This document shows, one piece after another, positions 31,144 through 39,550 of a stretch of 61,863 nt of DNA. The DNA is from a virus, in the IMG/VR virus record IMGVR_UViG_3300037247_000311, positions 1-61,863 of that record, one strand, 5' to 3'. Position 1 is the stretch's first letter. Every line of letters begins with the position of its first letter. Below the pieces are notes generated by a model. That model was given only the letters and a program-made list of their open reading frames with translations, did not search any database and had not been told where the DNA came from. A program made the position numbers and the translations under genes.

Positions 31144-31961
31144 CTAAGGCTAAGCCTGCCCCCATCTCCCCTGTAGTTCTCGTAGATGACCGCGAGCCTG
31201 ATCATATGCCAGGGCTTCTAAAGTCTTACGGTGTGCAGCCTGTAGTTAGCCGTCTCAAGTACGGAGACTACATGTGCTATCCACATGGACTAACGATGCT
31301 TATAGAGCTAAAGAGCGTGTCTGATCTCCTAGGGTCTATGAGGTCGAAGCGTCTAGTCGCTCAAGCACATGGGATAGCCGAGACCGCCGATCTGGCTTTT
31401 ATCATGGTAAGAGGTCGCTACACAGAGGCTGGGGGCGTAGTCACATACCAAGCGCCGGGACACCCACAAGCCGACAGTGACGGCTGGGTACGCTCTGGCT
31501 GGAACTGGGATGCCTTCCAGGCTATCAAGACAGACATCACGCTACTGGGAGTAGACTTCATAGATTGCCCGAATGAGAACGACGCAGCACGAGAGATCGT
31601 TCGGCTGGTTACTACGCTATCCAAAGATGAACACAAGTGGTTGAAGCAACGGACACGACCAGAAGTCCTGACCCTTGACAAAGCTTACGAAAATGCGGTA
31701 TGGTCATTAGCGGCCTTTGACGGGATAGGGCCAGATACGGCTGAGGCGATGCTAAAGGCTTACGGGTCAGTAGCTGCAATCGTTAATGTAGCCTATGTAT
31801 ATAGTGCAAGTCATGGGTATGTTGAGAGCGCTAAGCAGATGGCTAGAAAGGTAGACGGCCTAGGCCCTAAGCGGGCGCAGCGGTTTATTGAGGAGGTAAC
31901 ACAACAGTGGAGTACAACCAATGAGCTAGGTGAGGCCCATGGCCTGCTGGTGAAACCTTAA
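31140..31961 (+). CDS. ERCC4-type structure-specific nuclease
   Basis: 273 residues. Nuclease domain: VVLVDDREPDHMP, then KYGDYMC and LIELKSVSDLLGSM (family form ERKxxxD; here Glu-Leu-Lys). The C-terminus has a helix-hairpin-helix (FDGIGPDTAEAMLKAYGSV) and a second LGPKRAQRF. Relatives such as XPF and Mus81 cut branched DNA. It would resolve forks or recombination joints of the phage. Confidence 0.88.
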   Translation: MTKAKPAPISPVVLVDDREPDHMPGLLKSYGVQPVVSRLKYGDYMCYPHGLTMLIELKSVSDLLGSMRSKRLVAQAHGIAETADLAFIMVRGRYTEAGGVVTYQAPGHPQADSDGWVRSGWNWDAFQAIKTDITLLGVDFIDCPNENDAAREIVRLVTTLSKDEHKWLKQRTRPEVLTLDKAYENAVWSLAAFDGIGPDTAEAMLKAYGSVAAIVNVAYVYSASHGYVESAKQMARKVDGLGPKRAQRFIEEVTQQWSTTNELGEAHGLLVKP

Positions 31962-32389
31962 TGAGAGTACGAGTCCACATTATTGGGTCTCTCCGTAACC
32001 CAGAAGTGCCTAACCTTGGCAACCGTCTGCGGTTTTTGGGATTTGATGTGTTCGATGACTGGTGGGGTGCAGGCGAACGGGCTGATGACTCCTGGCAGCA
32101 GTATGAGGACATACGAGGGCGCTCCTACAAGGAAGCCCTAGCTGGTGATGCAGCAGACAACATTTTCTCCTGGGATGTAGTCAATCTGAACAAGTCGGAT
32201 GTTGCTGTTCTCTTTCTTCCCGCAGGGAAATCTGGGCATATAGAATTTGGGTACATGGTGGGACAGAACAAGCCAGCGTTTGTGCTCTTTGACGAAGTAC
32301 CGAAGCGATATGACTTGATGTATCGGTTTGCGTCAGATGTCTTCTTTGATGTGGAAGACCTGCTTACTATGTTCGATAGGGAGTTTTAG
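31961..32389 (+). CDS. Nucleoside 2-deoxyribosyltransferase-like protein
   Basis: 142 residues, starting on the last base of the previous stop. VHIIGSLRNPEVPN at the start and FLPAGKSGHIEFGYMVGQNK later match the nucleoside deoxyribosyltransferase fold, where the Glu is catalytic. It would swap or hydrolyse bases of deoxynucleosides. A second member of this wider family is at 36810. Confidence 0.75.
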   Translation: MRVRVHIIGSLRNPEVPNLGNRLRFLGFDVFDDWWGAGERADDSWQQYEDIRGRSYKEALAGDAADNIFSWDVVNLNKSDVAVLFLPAGKSGHIEFGYMVGQNKPAFVLFDEVPKRYDLMYRFASDVFFDVEDLLTMFDREF

Positions 32390-32390
32390 T

Positions 32391-33029
32391 ATGTCCTACC
32401 TAGGCTTACAATCTGTACGCCACGGCAACTCTGGTGCCTGCATCGAAGACTGCTTCCGTATCCACTTTCCTGATGCTCAACTCGTCGCTGATCTGACATG
32501 GGGTGATGGGCGGTTCTGGAAGTGGCCGTCGGAAGACATCCAGCAGCCAACCTTAATTGGTCTAGACGCAGTTGCTCGACCAGGCGTAAGTATCCAGTCT
32601 GATTACCGCTGGATACCTCTTCAAGATAACAGTGTAAGCGTAACAGTTTTTGATCCTGCTTATATCTTTTCCCCGGGTCTTCGGGGAATTATAGGCGCGA
32701 AGCGTGGCTTTCGTGGGGGGCCTGATGCGTGCGTGCCTTATAATGCCCCTGATCTCCAAAGACATACGGCCCTTGCAATGGCTCAAATGCGCCGGATCGC
32801 ACGACAGGGGATGATCCTTAAAGGCCAAAACTTGATTACTAGCCAACACCCTAACTGGTGGACATATCAGGTTATGGAAACTGGGCAGAAACTTTTTGGT
32901 GTTTGGCCTGAGGATATACTCATTCAGGTAAGCCCAGCGGCTCGGATGATTGATCCACGATGGAAGAACCAGTATCATTTTAGACGATCTGAAGCATATT
33001 ACCTGATCTACAAGTGGAGCGATGACTAG
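32391..33029 (+). CDS. Putative SAM-dependent DNA methyltransferase
   Basis: 212 residues from ATG 32391 (GGGAG seven bases upstream). VADLTWGDGRFWKW resembles the SAM-binding motif and VTVFDPAYIFSP the DPPY-like catalytic motif (here DPAY). The order fits small N4/N6 methyltransferases. Target unknown; it may protect phage DNA from restriction. Confidence 0.65.
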   Translation: MSYLGLQSVRHGNSGACIEDCFRIHFPDAQLVADLTWGDGRFWKWPSEDIQQPTLIGLDAVARPGVSIQSDYRWIPLQDNSVSVTVFDPAYIFSPGLRGIIGAKRGFRGGPDACVPYNAPDLQRHTALAMAQMRRIARQGMILKGQNLITSQHPNWWTYQVMETGQKLFGVWPEDILIQVSPAARMIDPRWKNQYHFRRSEAYYLIYKWSDD

Positions 33030-33178
33030 TGGAAGTCCACAAAGAAGAACTCTGTATCGGTTGTAATCAGTTACGTTGGTGTGTCTTACTTGTACCCGAT
33101 CATATACCAACCCTCTGCCTTTGTATGGTCTGCCTCGCAGATGCGATGCTAGCCCTGGCAGATAGGGAGGAGGAGTGA
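33029..33178 (+). CDS. Small Cys-rich protein (49 aa)
   Basis: GTG 33029 overlaps the previous stop by one base. CIGCNQLRWC, CLCMVC: possible zinc-binding. Ends in the SD of the next gene (GAGGAGGAG). Function unknown. Confidence 0.55.
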   Translation: MEVHKEELCIGCNQLRWCVLLVPDHIPTLCLCMVCLADAMLALADREEE

Positions 33179-33471
33179 TAGTAGCTGATGAACACGGCTG
33201 GCAGTGGTCAATTCAGAACGGCGATCCTGTGGCCTCTGCAGGTGCCCGTCTAGCGCGTCTTGGCTACCAGAAGATCATCCTCCCGCGTGTTACAATTATG
33301 CAAGGTATTATGAATGGGGGGCCAACTATAGAAGACCTGGAATCTGACGCACGTGCATACGTGGCACTAGAAGATGTAGTGGACGACGACAGTAGAAAAG
33401 CCCTAGCTGCCGCCTTTCTACAGCGTATGACGCTCTATGACATCTGCAAGGCGCTGCCAGGTGTGCTATAA
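33175..33471 (+). CDS. Hypothetical protein (98 aa)
   Basis: GTG start overlapping the previous stop (GTGA). Acidic, helical second half (EDLESDARAYVALEDVVDDD). No family recognised. Confidence 0.65.
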   Translation: MIVADEHGWQWSIQNGDPVASAGARLARLGYQKIILPRVTIMQGIMNGGPTIEDLESDARAYVALEDVVDDDSRKALAAAFLQRMTLYDICKALPGVL

Positions 33472-33472
33472 T
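33464..33472 (+). promoter_or_regulatory. Extended -10 promoter candidate
   Basis: TGCTATAAT is a perfect extended -10 at the end of the previous gene, 20 bases before the next start. No -35 of quality is seen. Confidence 0.35.
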
Positions 33473-33492
33473 TAAGTGGTAGGAGGTTGTGT

Positions 33493-33903
33493 ATGGCACG
33501 ACGACGTACGAAGAAGACCCTCAAAGAACGTGTGAATAAGTACCTAGTTGAGTGGGCCGATTTCTTAGGGCTATCACAGACGTGGGAGATTAACTTCCAG
33601 TTTGTTGACGAAATTGAGGGTGAGACCGCAGGTGGTCATGAGGCGGGTGCAGTCATAGCTATATTCTTCCCCTACCAGCGGGCAGAGATACAAATACTTA
33701 AAGCTCTTGACAACCATACAGACTACGATATTGAGCGGTCTATATTACACGAGCTAACGCACATCCCTCTATCGTTTACGCTTGCCTACCTGAAGACTGC
33801 GGCGTCACAGGAAGTGTATGATGTTGTATGGGGTCAGATGGAAACCGTGGCTGACGTTTTTACGCGGCTGCTTCTTCGACAGAAGTATGAGGTGAAGCGC
33901 TAG
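33493..33903 (+). CDS. HExxH metallopeptidase-like protein
   Basis: 136 residues from ATG 33493. A zinc-peptidase motif HELTH lies in a helix (SILHELTHIPLSFTLAYL), with a basic N-terminus (MARRRTKKTLKERVNKYLVE). Similar short proteins with HExxH occur in phages (SprT- or ImmA-like folds). Substrate unknown. Confidence 0.65.
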   Translation: MARRRTKKTLKERVNKYLVEWADFLGLSQTWEINFQFVDEIEGETAGGHEAGAVIAIFFPYQRAEIQILKALDNHTDYDIERSILHELTHIPLSFTLAYLKTAASQEVYDVVWGQMETVADVFTRLLLRQKYEVKR

Positions 33904-34433
33904 TGATACTTCCCCCGGGCATGTTTCGTACTATAGTGGCCGATCCCCCTTGGGATTACGATAGAATGGGCAAGCGGCACAGAGGGCGCTCTCCTCGCCC
34001 TCAAGCACAAGACTACTACAACGTAATGACCATGGGCGATCTATTGGCCCTGCCTGTTTCAGAGCTAGCTGACCCAACCGGGAGCCACCTGTATTTATGG
34101 ACAACAAATGCCTTTATGGAGGAGGCACATATCTTAGCAAAGGTGTGGGGCTTTAGACCTATTACGATAGTAACTTGGGTTAAGAACAACATAGGTACTG
34201 GATGGTACTTTCGTGGACAAACGGAACATATGGTATTTGCGGTACGTGGGGTTTTGCCGATAGCGCCTGAAAGCCGTTCCTCTACTGTGTTTTACGCGCC
34301 TGCCGTACGGCATTCGGAAAAGCCCGCTCTAGCCTTTACAACAATCGAGAAGGCAAGTCCTAGTCCCAGAATTGAATTGTTTGCACGCAGTCCACGTGAT
34401 GGTTGGACCGTGTGGGGAGAGGAGGCAGTATGA
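33903..34433 (+). CDS. MT-A70-family adenine methyltransferase
   Basis: 176 residues. ADPPWDY (catalytic DPPW), then LPVSELADPTGSHLYLWTTN and GFRPITIVTWVKNNIGTGWY, the typical order of this family, which forms N6-methyladenine in DNA or RNA. Likely modifies phage DNA against restriction. Shares ATGA with the next gene. Confidence 0.9.
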   Translation: MILPPGMFRTIVADPPWDYDRMGKRHRGRSPRPQAQDYYNVMTMGDLLALPVSELADPTGSHLYLWTTNAFMEEAHILAKVWGFRPITIVTWVKNNIGTGWYFRGQTEHMVFAVRGVLPIAPESRSSTVFYAPAVRHSEKPALAFTTIEKASPSPRIELFARSPRDGWTVWGEEAV

Positions 34434-35215
34434 GTACAAAACCAATGCGCTGGTGTCAGCACGACCACTGTTGTCAATTTGAACCAGGGTCACATAATGC
34501 ACGCTTTTGCCCTGAACACCGCTGTAAGCGTAAGGCAGAGAGTGCAAGGAAGAGGCTGACTGCCCCTGAGCCTACTGATCTAGAGGAACTATGGCGACTA
34601 CAAGAGAACCGGAAGATTGGTAGGCTAGAGCAGGCCCAAGCAAAAAATGAGTGGCTTCTAGCGAAGTCAACCTTTGGGAGTTTCGACATTGAAAGTTCAA
34701 ACCTGGATGCGAGTATTGGACTAATGATCTGTGCCTGTGTTAAGGATCATCATGGGGCTATTCGTACGTTTATTGCAGGACAGGTGGACGGCGCTATTGA
34801 CGATCACCAGGCCGTGGTTGAGACAAGAGATTATCTTGAGTCTCTTGATTATGTTTATACATACTATGGTACGGGATTTGACATCCCCTTTATCAACACT
34901 CGTTTGATTGTGCATAACGAGCGGCCAATAGACCGCCTCCGTCATATTGACCTCTATTATGTTGCACGACACAGGCTAAAGCTCCACAGTAATCGCCTGG
35001 CAGTAGTAGCGGAGACGCTCTTTGGAGAGTCCGACAAGACCCGTGTGATTGGTCCCATCTGGACAAGAGCACTTGCAGGCAACAAGGAGGCGCTTACCTA
35101 TATCGTAGAACATTGTGAGATTGACACGGAGGTCCTAGAGAGAGTCTTTGACAGGTTGCGCGGATTCGTAAACCTAAGTGCTGTCAGATGGCGCAAGTTT
35201 GGAGCGAGCTACTAG
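34430..35215 (+). CDS. DEDD 3'-5' exonuclease with N-terminal zinc module
   Basis: 261 residues from ATG 34430. N-terminal Cys/His (CQHDHCCQFE ... CPEHRCKRKA) then an RNase H-like fold: TFGSFDIESSNLDASIG (motif I, D-x-E), YTYYGTGFDIPFINTR (motif II) and YIVEHCEIDTEVLERV (motif III). Resembles YprB-type ribonuclease H-like exonucleases. Might degrade RNA or DNA ends. Confidence 0.8.
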   Translation: MSTKPMRWCQHDHCCQFEPGSHNARFCPEHRCKRKAESARKRLTAPEPTDLEELWRLQENRKIGRLEQAQAKNEWLLAKSTFGSFDIESSNLDASIGLMICACVKDHHGAIRTFIAGQVDGAIDDHQAVVETRDYLESLDYVYTYYGTGFDIPFINTRLIVHNERPIDRLRHIDLYYVARHRLKLHSNRLAVVAETLFGESDKTRVIGPIWTRALAGNKEALTYIVEHCEIDTEVLERVFDRLRGFVNLSAVRWRKFGASY

Positions 35216-35218
35216 GGC

Positions 35219-35247
35219 TTGACAAACCTACAAATATTTGGTATACT
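35219..35247 (+). promoter_or_regulatory. Strong promoter before lysis genes
   Basis: TTGACA (35219-35224), 17-base spacer ending TTTGG, TATACT (35242-35247) with extended -10 TG. It is followed by AGGAGG and the GTG start at 35268, so it directs the lysis group. Confidence 0.85.
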
Positions 35248-35267
35248 AAAGTTTAGGAGGAACACCA

Positions 35268-35435
35268 GTGCAGTGGGAACGTAACTCCTTTGAGTTTCAG
35301 TCTTGTAGCAAAGAAGACTACCACGAGCCTCACTTTACACCAAAGCCTATACAGCATGCTGGGTCAATCATTCAAGCATGGTACGTCTGTCTAGGCACAA
35401 AAAATACTCTAGGGGGTATGAATGCAGCTAAGTGA
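35268..35435 (+). CDS. Small protein before lysozyme (55 aa)
   Basis: GTG 35268 behind AGGAGG and the promoter. MQWERNSFEFQSCSKEDYHE...; ends overlapping the lysozyme start by 14 bases. Function unknown. Confidence 0.6.
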   Translation: MQWERNSFEFQSCSKEDYHEPHFTPKPIQHAGSIIQAWYVCLGTKNTLGGMNAAK

Positions 35436-36093
35436 CAACGGGCTACGGCTCATAGCGAGCTTCGAGGGATTTGTTGATCATCTCTATGATGATCCTGCTG
35501 GGCACTGCACGATTGGGTATGGGCACCTGGTTCATACAGGGCGGTGTGATGGGCGTACTTCTGAATCGTTGTACGCAGGAACGGTTAGCCAAGGCTACGG
35601 CTTGATGGTGCTCCGTGCTGATGTGCTGCGCTTTGAGGACTGCGTTAATCGTCTCGTCATACGAACCCTCAACCAGAACCGCTTTGATGCCCTTGTTAGT
35701 TTCGCCTTTAATATCGGATGTAGTGCCTTTGAGGCATCTACGCTTCTACGTAAACTGAACAATGGCGAGTACCATAGGGTGTGTGACGAGTTAATGCTTT
35801 GGGTTCACGGCGGGGGGAATGTCCTCCCCGGATTGGTTCGGCGCCGTGAAGCTGAGTGTGAGTTATTTAATCGTCCACATAATCCACCCGTTATAATACC
35901 AATAATAGAAGAGGAGAATGACATGGCTGTCTTACTGTTTAATAAGGACAATCCACATGGAACCTATTGGCTGTCCAACTTAGTACACAAGCGGAAGGTA
36001 CTAGACGTACAGGAGCTGAACGAACTACGGTATATAGGAACACGTAGTTGGGGCATCAGCGCAAGGCGTCTGAACGCTATACGAGACGCATAG
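35422..36093 (+). CDS. Endolysin (GH24 T4-type lysozyme)
   Basis: 223 residues. Catalytic Glu in LIASFEGFVDHLYDDPAGHC, with Asp in YDDPAG and Thr in TIGYGH: the E-x8-D-x5-T arrangement of phage lysozymes that cut peptidoglycan. FNIGCSAFEASTLLRKLNNG follows as in the family. The last 55 residues (from about 165) form an extra domain, perhaps wall-binding. No signal peptide, so a holin is needed for release. Confidence 0.93.
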   Translation: MQLSDNGLRLIASFEGFVDHLYDDPAGHCTIGYGHLVHTGRCDGRTSESLYAGTVSQGYGLMVLRADVLRFEDCVNRLVIRTLNQNRFDALVSFAFNIGCSAFEASTLLRKLNNGEYHRVCDELMLWVHGGGNVLPGLVRRREAECELFNRPHNPPVIIPIIEEENDMAVLLFNKDNPHGTYWLSNLVHKRKVLDVQELNELRYIGTRSWGISARRLNAIRDA

Positions 36094-36107
36094 GAGATAA
36101 GAAAAAC

Positions 36108-36293
36108 ATGAAACGTATACTAAGCCGTAAGCTAATTGGAGCTGTCGCAGGCATGGCCGCTATTGTAGGTGTTGTGCTTGGATCAGCCGTTGTTGGTAGT
36201 GTACCAGGTGACGTACAGCTCTACGCTATTGCACTCATTGCGGGCCTAGGTGGGTTCCAGATTATGAGGCAAGCACAGATTGATGAACAGTAA
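36108..36293 (+). CDS. Putative holin (two transmembrane helices)
   Basis: 61 residues. A basic start (MKRILSRKLIGAVAG), a first helix (AAIVGVVLGSAVVG), a short loop (SVPGDVQ), a second helix (LYAIALIAGLGGFQIM) and a charged tail, as in class II holins. Directly follows the endolysin. Confidence 0.7.
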   Translation: MKRILSRKLIGAVAGMAAIVGVVLGSAVVGSVPGDVQLYAIALIAGLGGFQIMRQAQIDEQ

Positions 36294-36392
36294 ATGGTAG
36301 ATTGGGGCCTAGTCATTGGACATGCGCTCGCGGGAACCCTTGGTGCAACGATTGCTATTACCTTGTATGAATTTGTAAGGGGGCAGATGTGA
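36294..36392 (+). CDS. Tiny membrane protein of lysis cassette (32 aa)
   Basis: ATG follows the holin stop directly. MVDWGLVIGHALAGTLGATI and the next residues form one transmembrane helix. It may be a second holin or antiholin; shares GTGA with the next gene. Confidence 0.55.
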   Translation: MVDWGLVIGHALAGTLGATIAITLYEFVRGQM

Positions 36393-36817
36393 ACGATTGG
36401 ACGCATTGTCCTCATTGTGGGGTGCCTGATGGCAAGTCTGCATGTGCGGCGTGTGACTGTCTAGTAGAGCAAGGTATGCGTGAAGGGGCGCCGGTTGGCC
36501 GTAAGGACGACTCCTCCAAACTTCGCTACGATCTTATCCCGCCCTATGCTCTTGAAGCTCTTGCACATGTCTACACGATTGGCGCAGCAAGGTACGGCGA
36601 CGGTAATTATCTCAAAGGTATGGATTGGAGTCGTGTAGGGGGTGCTCTCATGCGGCACTATGAAGCGTGGCGCAAAGGGGAGAGTCTTGATAAGGACGAT
36701 GGGCAACATCATCTTGCATCCGTTGCGTGGTGCGCGTTTACTCTAATGGTCTACGAGGATCAGTGTATTGGTAGTGATGATCGCGGCCTAGTTATTGAGG
36801 GGGCTACGGATGGATAA
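36389..36817 (+). CDS. dATP/dGTP diphosphohydrolase-like (DUF5664) protein
   Basis: 142 residues, GTG start. N-terminal CPHCG ... CAACDC zinc module, then the helical domain with LRYDLIPPYALEALAHVYTI, YGDGNYLKGMDW, MRHYEAWRKGE and DDGQHHLASVAW, which matches the family known as dATP/dGTP diphosphohydrolase N-terminal/DUF5664. Probably acts on nucleotides; exact activity uncertain. Confidence 0.75.
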   Translation: MNDWTHCPHCGVPDGKSACAACDCLVEQGMREGAPVGRKDDSSKLRYDLIPPYALEALAHVYTIGAARYGDGNYLKGMDWSRVGGALMRHYEAWRKGESLDKDDGQHHLASVAWCAFTLMVYEDQCIGSDDRGLVIEGATDG

Positions 36818-37226
36818 AACATACACGTATATCGCTGGTCCCTACCGTGCATCCAATGGTGGACACGACTATCAGTCATACTACGATATTGACCAGCACA
36901 TCAACGAGGCCCGTATGTGGGCAACGAGGTTAGCAAACGAGGGCATCCCGTTCTTCTGTCCACATCTTAACTCAACCCACATGGAGGTTATTGCCCCAAA
37001 TGTTCCACCGGAGTATTGGTATAAGCTCGACATGCTAATCCTTGAACATGCGTCGGCGCTCCTGCTGATACCTGGGTGGAGAGACTCTAAAGGGGCACTA
37101 GCGGAGAGGGATCGTGCTAGAGAGTTAGGCATTACCTGTTACACGACTAGTATATTTGCTATGCTTGTTCAGGACTGGGGAAGTGAGTACGTTGTGAAGG
37201 AGCTGGCAGGTGTCTCCCTACATTGA
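36810..37226 (+). CDS. Deoxyribosyltransferase-like (DUF4406/DUF1937 type) protein
   Basis: 138 residues from ATG 36810, overlapping the previous gene. YIAGPYRASNGG, PFFCPHLNSTHMEV and LLLIPGWRDSKGALAE are the hallmarks of the family related to nucleoside deoxyribosyltransferases. Likely nucleotide or nucleoside metabolism, next to a nucleotide hydrolase-like gene. Confidence 0.78.
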   Translation: MDKTYTYIAGPYRASNGGHDYQSYYDIDQHINEARMWATRLANEGIPFFCPHLNSTHMEVIAPNVPPEYWYKLDMLILEHASALLLIPGWRDSKGALAERDRARELGITCYTTSIFAMLVQDWGSEYVVKELAGVSLH

Positions 37227-37491
37227 CCAGAACGCCCGTGACCTTCTTGCGGCTGGCCGTCAGCCAGAGACTCTTGGTGAGCTGAACTATGCCATTACGC
37301 GGCTATGTCTAGGCTGGTTGGCTGACTATGGGGATAACTACGGTGCATATGCCGCTATAGTTGGTGTCCTCGAAACCGCTAAGCTGGAACTATACAGGCG
37401 TGTAGTTGTGCCCTATGAACAGGACAAATGTGAGATCAATGGCGACGTTTATCCGGTCCCAGAGTTTGATGAAGGAGATATAGATGAGTAA
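37210..37491 (+). CDS. DUF6899-type protein (93 aa)
   Basis: GTG 37210. GELNYAITRLCLGWL, then IVGVLETAKLELYRRVVVPYE and CEINGDVYPV follow the pattern of the DUF6899 family common in phages. Function unknown. Confidence 0.7.
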   Translation: MSPYIDQNARDLLAAGRQPETLGELNYAITRLCLGWLADYGDNYGAYAAIVGVLETAKLELYRRVVVPYEQDKCEINGDVYPVPEFDEGDIDE

Positions 37492-37945
37492 GAAAGACCG
37501 CCAAGCTATCCTGGAGGGTCTTGCGTCCCGTATTGATCCAACTGAACACGCACAACACCTAGAGGAACAACTAAAGAGCCTCAAGAACCAGGCATCCCGT
37601 GTGATGGTCGCCGTCCAGCAAATCGAGGAAGACCCCCACGCACAGGAGACTGAGAAATCCCAAGTGGAGGATGGCTACCGTCAGTTGGAGTCGCTTCTGT
37701 GGCGCATTAAGGACATTGAGGAGCGCCTAGAAGGCATGACGCAAGCACATGTGACATCTATCGCAGGCTTGAATCGTGCTCAGCGAAGGAACGCGGAACG
37801 GCAGGCTGCTAAGCAGAGTAAGAAAACTAAGGTAACAAAGACCACAGAAACACGAGCCCTAGCCGAGCGTGATGTACCGGATGACCTCAGCGACGATGAT
37901 GAGGACGCTCGTAATGGCGGCGACGATCCCCCCGCTACGGGCTAG
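37484..37945 (+). CDS. Coiled-coil protein with acidic tail (153 aa)
   Basis: Last gene of the plus arm. Coiled coil (EHAQHLEEQLKSLKNQASRV ... RIKDIEERLEGM), basic middle (RRNAERQAAKQSKKTKVTK), and a very acidic end (DDLSDDDEDA). Its last 87 bases overlap, on the opposite strand, the end of the gene at 37859-38116. Confidence 0.75.
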   Translation: MSKKDRQAILEGLASRIDPTEHAQHLEEQLKSLKNQASRVMVAVQQIEEDPHAQETEKSQVEDGYRQLESLLWRIKDIEERLEGMTQAHVTSIAGLNRAQRRNAERQAAKQSKKTKVTKTTETRALAERDVPDDLSDDDEDARNGGDDPPATG

Positions 37946-38116
37946 GGCTAAGCGACTGGGGGAACCATGATGATTATTTTCGTGGACAGTAAGAGAGTCC
38001 ACGATAGACGCTAACAATCGCGTATCTGCGGTGTGTTCATCCTTGTGTTGTACTATCCAGCGCTTGATCTCAGCCAGATCATCTTCAATAAGGCTTAGGA
38101 CATCTTCTATTGCCAT
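37859..38116 (-). CDS. Membrane protein with coiled-coil N-terminus (85 aa)
   Basis: Last gene of the minus arm. Helical soluble part (DVLSLIEDDLAEIKRWIVQH) and one transmembrane helix (GGIVAAITSVLIIVAEVIRY) at the C-terminus, a layout seen in small phage holin-like or tail-associated membrane proteins. Converges with and overlaps the plus-strand gene by 87 bases. Confidence 0.68.
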   Translation of the reverse strand: MAIEDVLSLIEDDLAEIKRWIVQHKDEHTADTRLLASIVDSLTVHENNHHGSPSRLALARSGGIVAAITSVLIIVAEVIRYITLG

Positions 38117-38117
38117 C

Positions 38118-38315
38118 TTAAATCCTCAGTATACTCTCCGCTCGGCGCCATACATGATCTGCCTCTAGCACAGCAAAGGCCGCAAGTACGGCAGATGCTA
38201 CCCATTGTAGGTGCCGTTTATATTGTAAGGCTTGGCGAGCATGTTCAGCGCTCATTGCTAGAGTCACCGCAGCAGCAAGAGCGCTAAATGCTCCTCGGAT
38301 CATCTCTGTTCGCAT
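38118..38315 (-). CDS. Small membrane-associated protein (65 aa)
   Basis: Two hydrophobic helices (GAFSALAAAVTLAMSAEHA and WVASAVLAAFAVLEADHVW). Coupled by a one-base overlap to the gene upstream. Perhaps a second holin-like component, expressed with the tail genes. Confidence 0.65.
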   Translation of the reverse strand: MRTEMIRGAFSALAAAVTLAMSAEHARQALQYKRHLQWVASAVLAAFAVLEADHVWRRAESILRI

Positions 38316-39550
38316 TAGTAAATCCCAGCACTGGCGCTACCCAAAGCACCACTATGGGCTACAGGACGAGCGACGACTGGCGGGTCGTGGCTTAGGCCGA
38401 CTAGGGTGAAGACGATGGCGGCGCACTCGGTGTTTGCCTCGTTGCCACCATTCCCGTTTAGCATTCCAATCTTGAGCCCGTCCGCCTCACTCTGGCTCCA
38501 CGCGCCGCCCGCCGGTGCGTTGGGGAAATAGATATGACGGCTGAAGAAGGTCGTCGATCCGAGGTTGGCAAGGCCCCTGCTCTCTGCACTCGTTCCATCA
38601 TAGATACGGGCAAGCGACGCTACCGTCTTCCCCCCGACGTTCGCCGCGCACACCCCCCGCCAGTATCCACCTCCGATGGTGTGGCCGCTAGTGAACGTCT
38701 TTGTCACGGTATCAACCGTCTGGGAGTCTTCATGTCCCGCCTGATCGCACCAGAAGGTGGACGTAATTACCTTGTCGGAGCCATCCAGCGCTACGTCGCC
38801 TATCTCTGCCGTTGTGCTCCCGGCGGTACAATCTCCGTCGTCGCCCCAGCCCGCCTCAGACTCGCTGCCGCCAGTATCCACCTCGAAGTCATGCACCTCC
38901 GCATCGTCAGAGCCGGGGCGGTCGGTTCCACTAAGGGACATGCTGAGGGAGCCTCCGGCCCAGTAGTGTTCGACGCTGGAGGATGCGGTGGGACGCACTA
39001 GCGTAATCCCCCTGTCATCTATACGATAGACCCAAGCTCCTTGTATCTCCAGCGTTCCGTCTACCCAGAGCTTCCAGGTTGTGCCATTGGTCTCGATGCG
39101 TATATGGTATTTTGTCTCAGTGGTCAGCTCGCTTGTGTTCCCAATGGCCGTACCCCCGCCTGCGCTATCAGTCCTTAGTTGGATCGTATATCTGTCGGTG
39201 CCTGACCCACGAATGATCCGTAGCGCTAGACCAACACCACCAGCCTCATCGGTGAGAAGCTGGAGATAGTCTGCTGCATAGCCAATGGGGATCGTCCCCT
39301 CGATCACGAGGTCTCGCTGCACGTACCAGACATAGGTATCCGGCGAGAAGCTATTAGTACGGCAGAAGATTGTGTTCGCGCCCGCCGTATCGTCTGTCTT
39401 GAACCAGCGTCTCGCATCCGAAGGGCTAAGGCTACTTGTCGTCGTCGTGGGGGCCGATTTACCCGCTGTTGACGCAGAGTCCGTGTTGTTCGCCCAGATG
39501 CGAGGGTCGTCAGCGCCGGGCTCAAAACCACAGAGGACGTTTAGCGTCAT
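38315..39550 (-). CDS. Virion surface protein with lectin-like (LamG-like) domain
   Basis: 411 residues, almost all beta strand, Ser/Thr/Gly-rich. Segments such as HIRIETNGTTWKLWVDGTLE have the spacing typical of concanavalin/LamG-like domains that bind sugars. Near the end of the tail gene block, so a receptor-binding or fibre-tip protein is likely. Unusually G/C-rich compared with its neighbours, which may mean recent exchange. Confidence 0.65.
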   Translation of the reverse strand: MTLNVLCGFEPGADDPRIWANNTDSASTAGKSAPTTTTSSLSPSDARRWFKTDDTAGANTIFCRTNSFSPDTYVWYVQRDLVIEGTIPIGYAADYLQLLTDEAGGVGLALRIIRGSGTDRYTIQLRTDSAGGGTAIGNTSELTTETKYHIRIETNGTTWKLWVDGTLEIQGAWVYRIDDRGITLVRPTASSSVEHYWAGGSLSMSLSGTDRPGSDDAEVHDFEVDTGGSESEAGWGDDGDCTAGSTTAEIGDVALDGSDKVITSTFWCDQAGHEDSQTVDTVTKTFTSGHTIGGGYWRGVCAANVGGKTVASLARIYDGTSAESRGLANLGSTTFFSRHIYFPNAPAGGAWSQSEADGLKIGMLNGNGGNEANTECAAIVFTLVGLSHDPPVVARPVAHSGALGSASAGIY

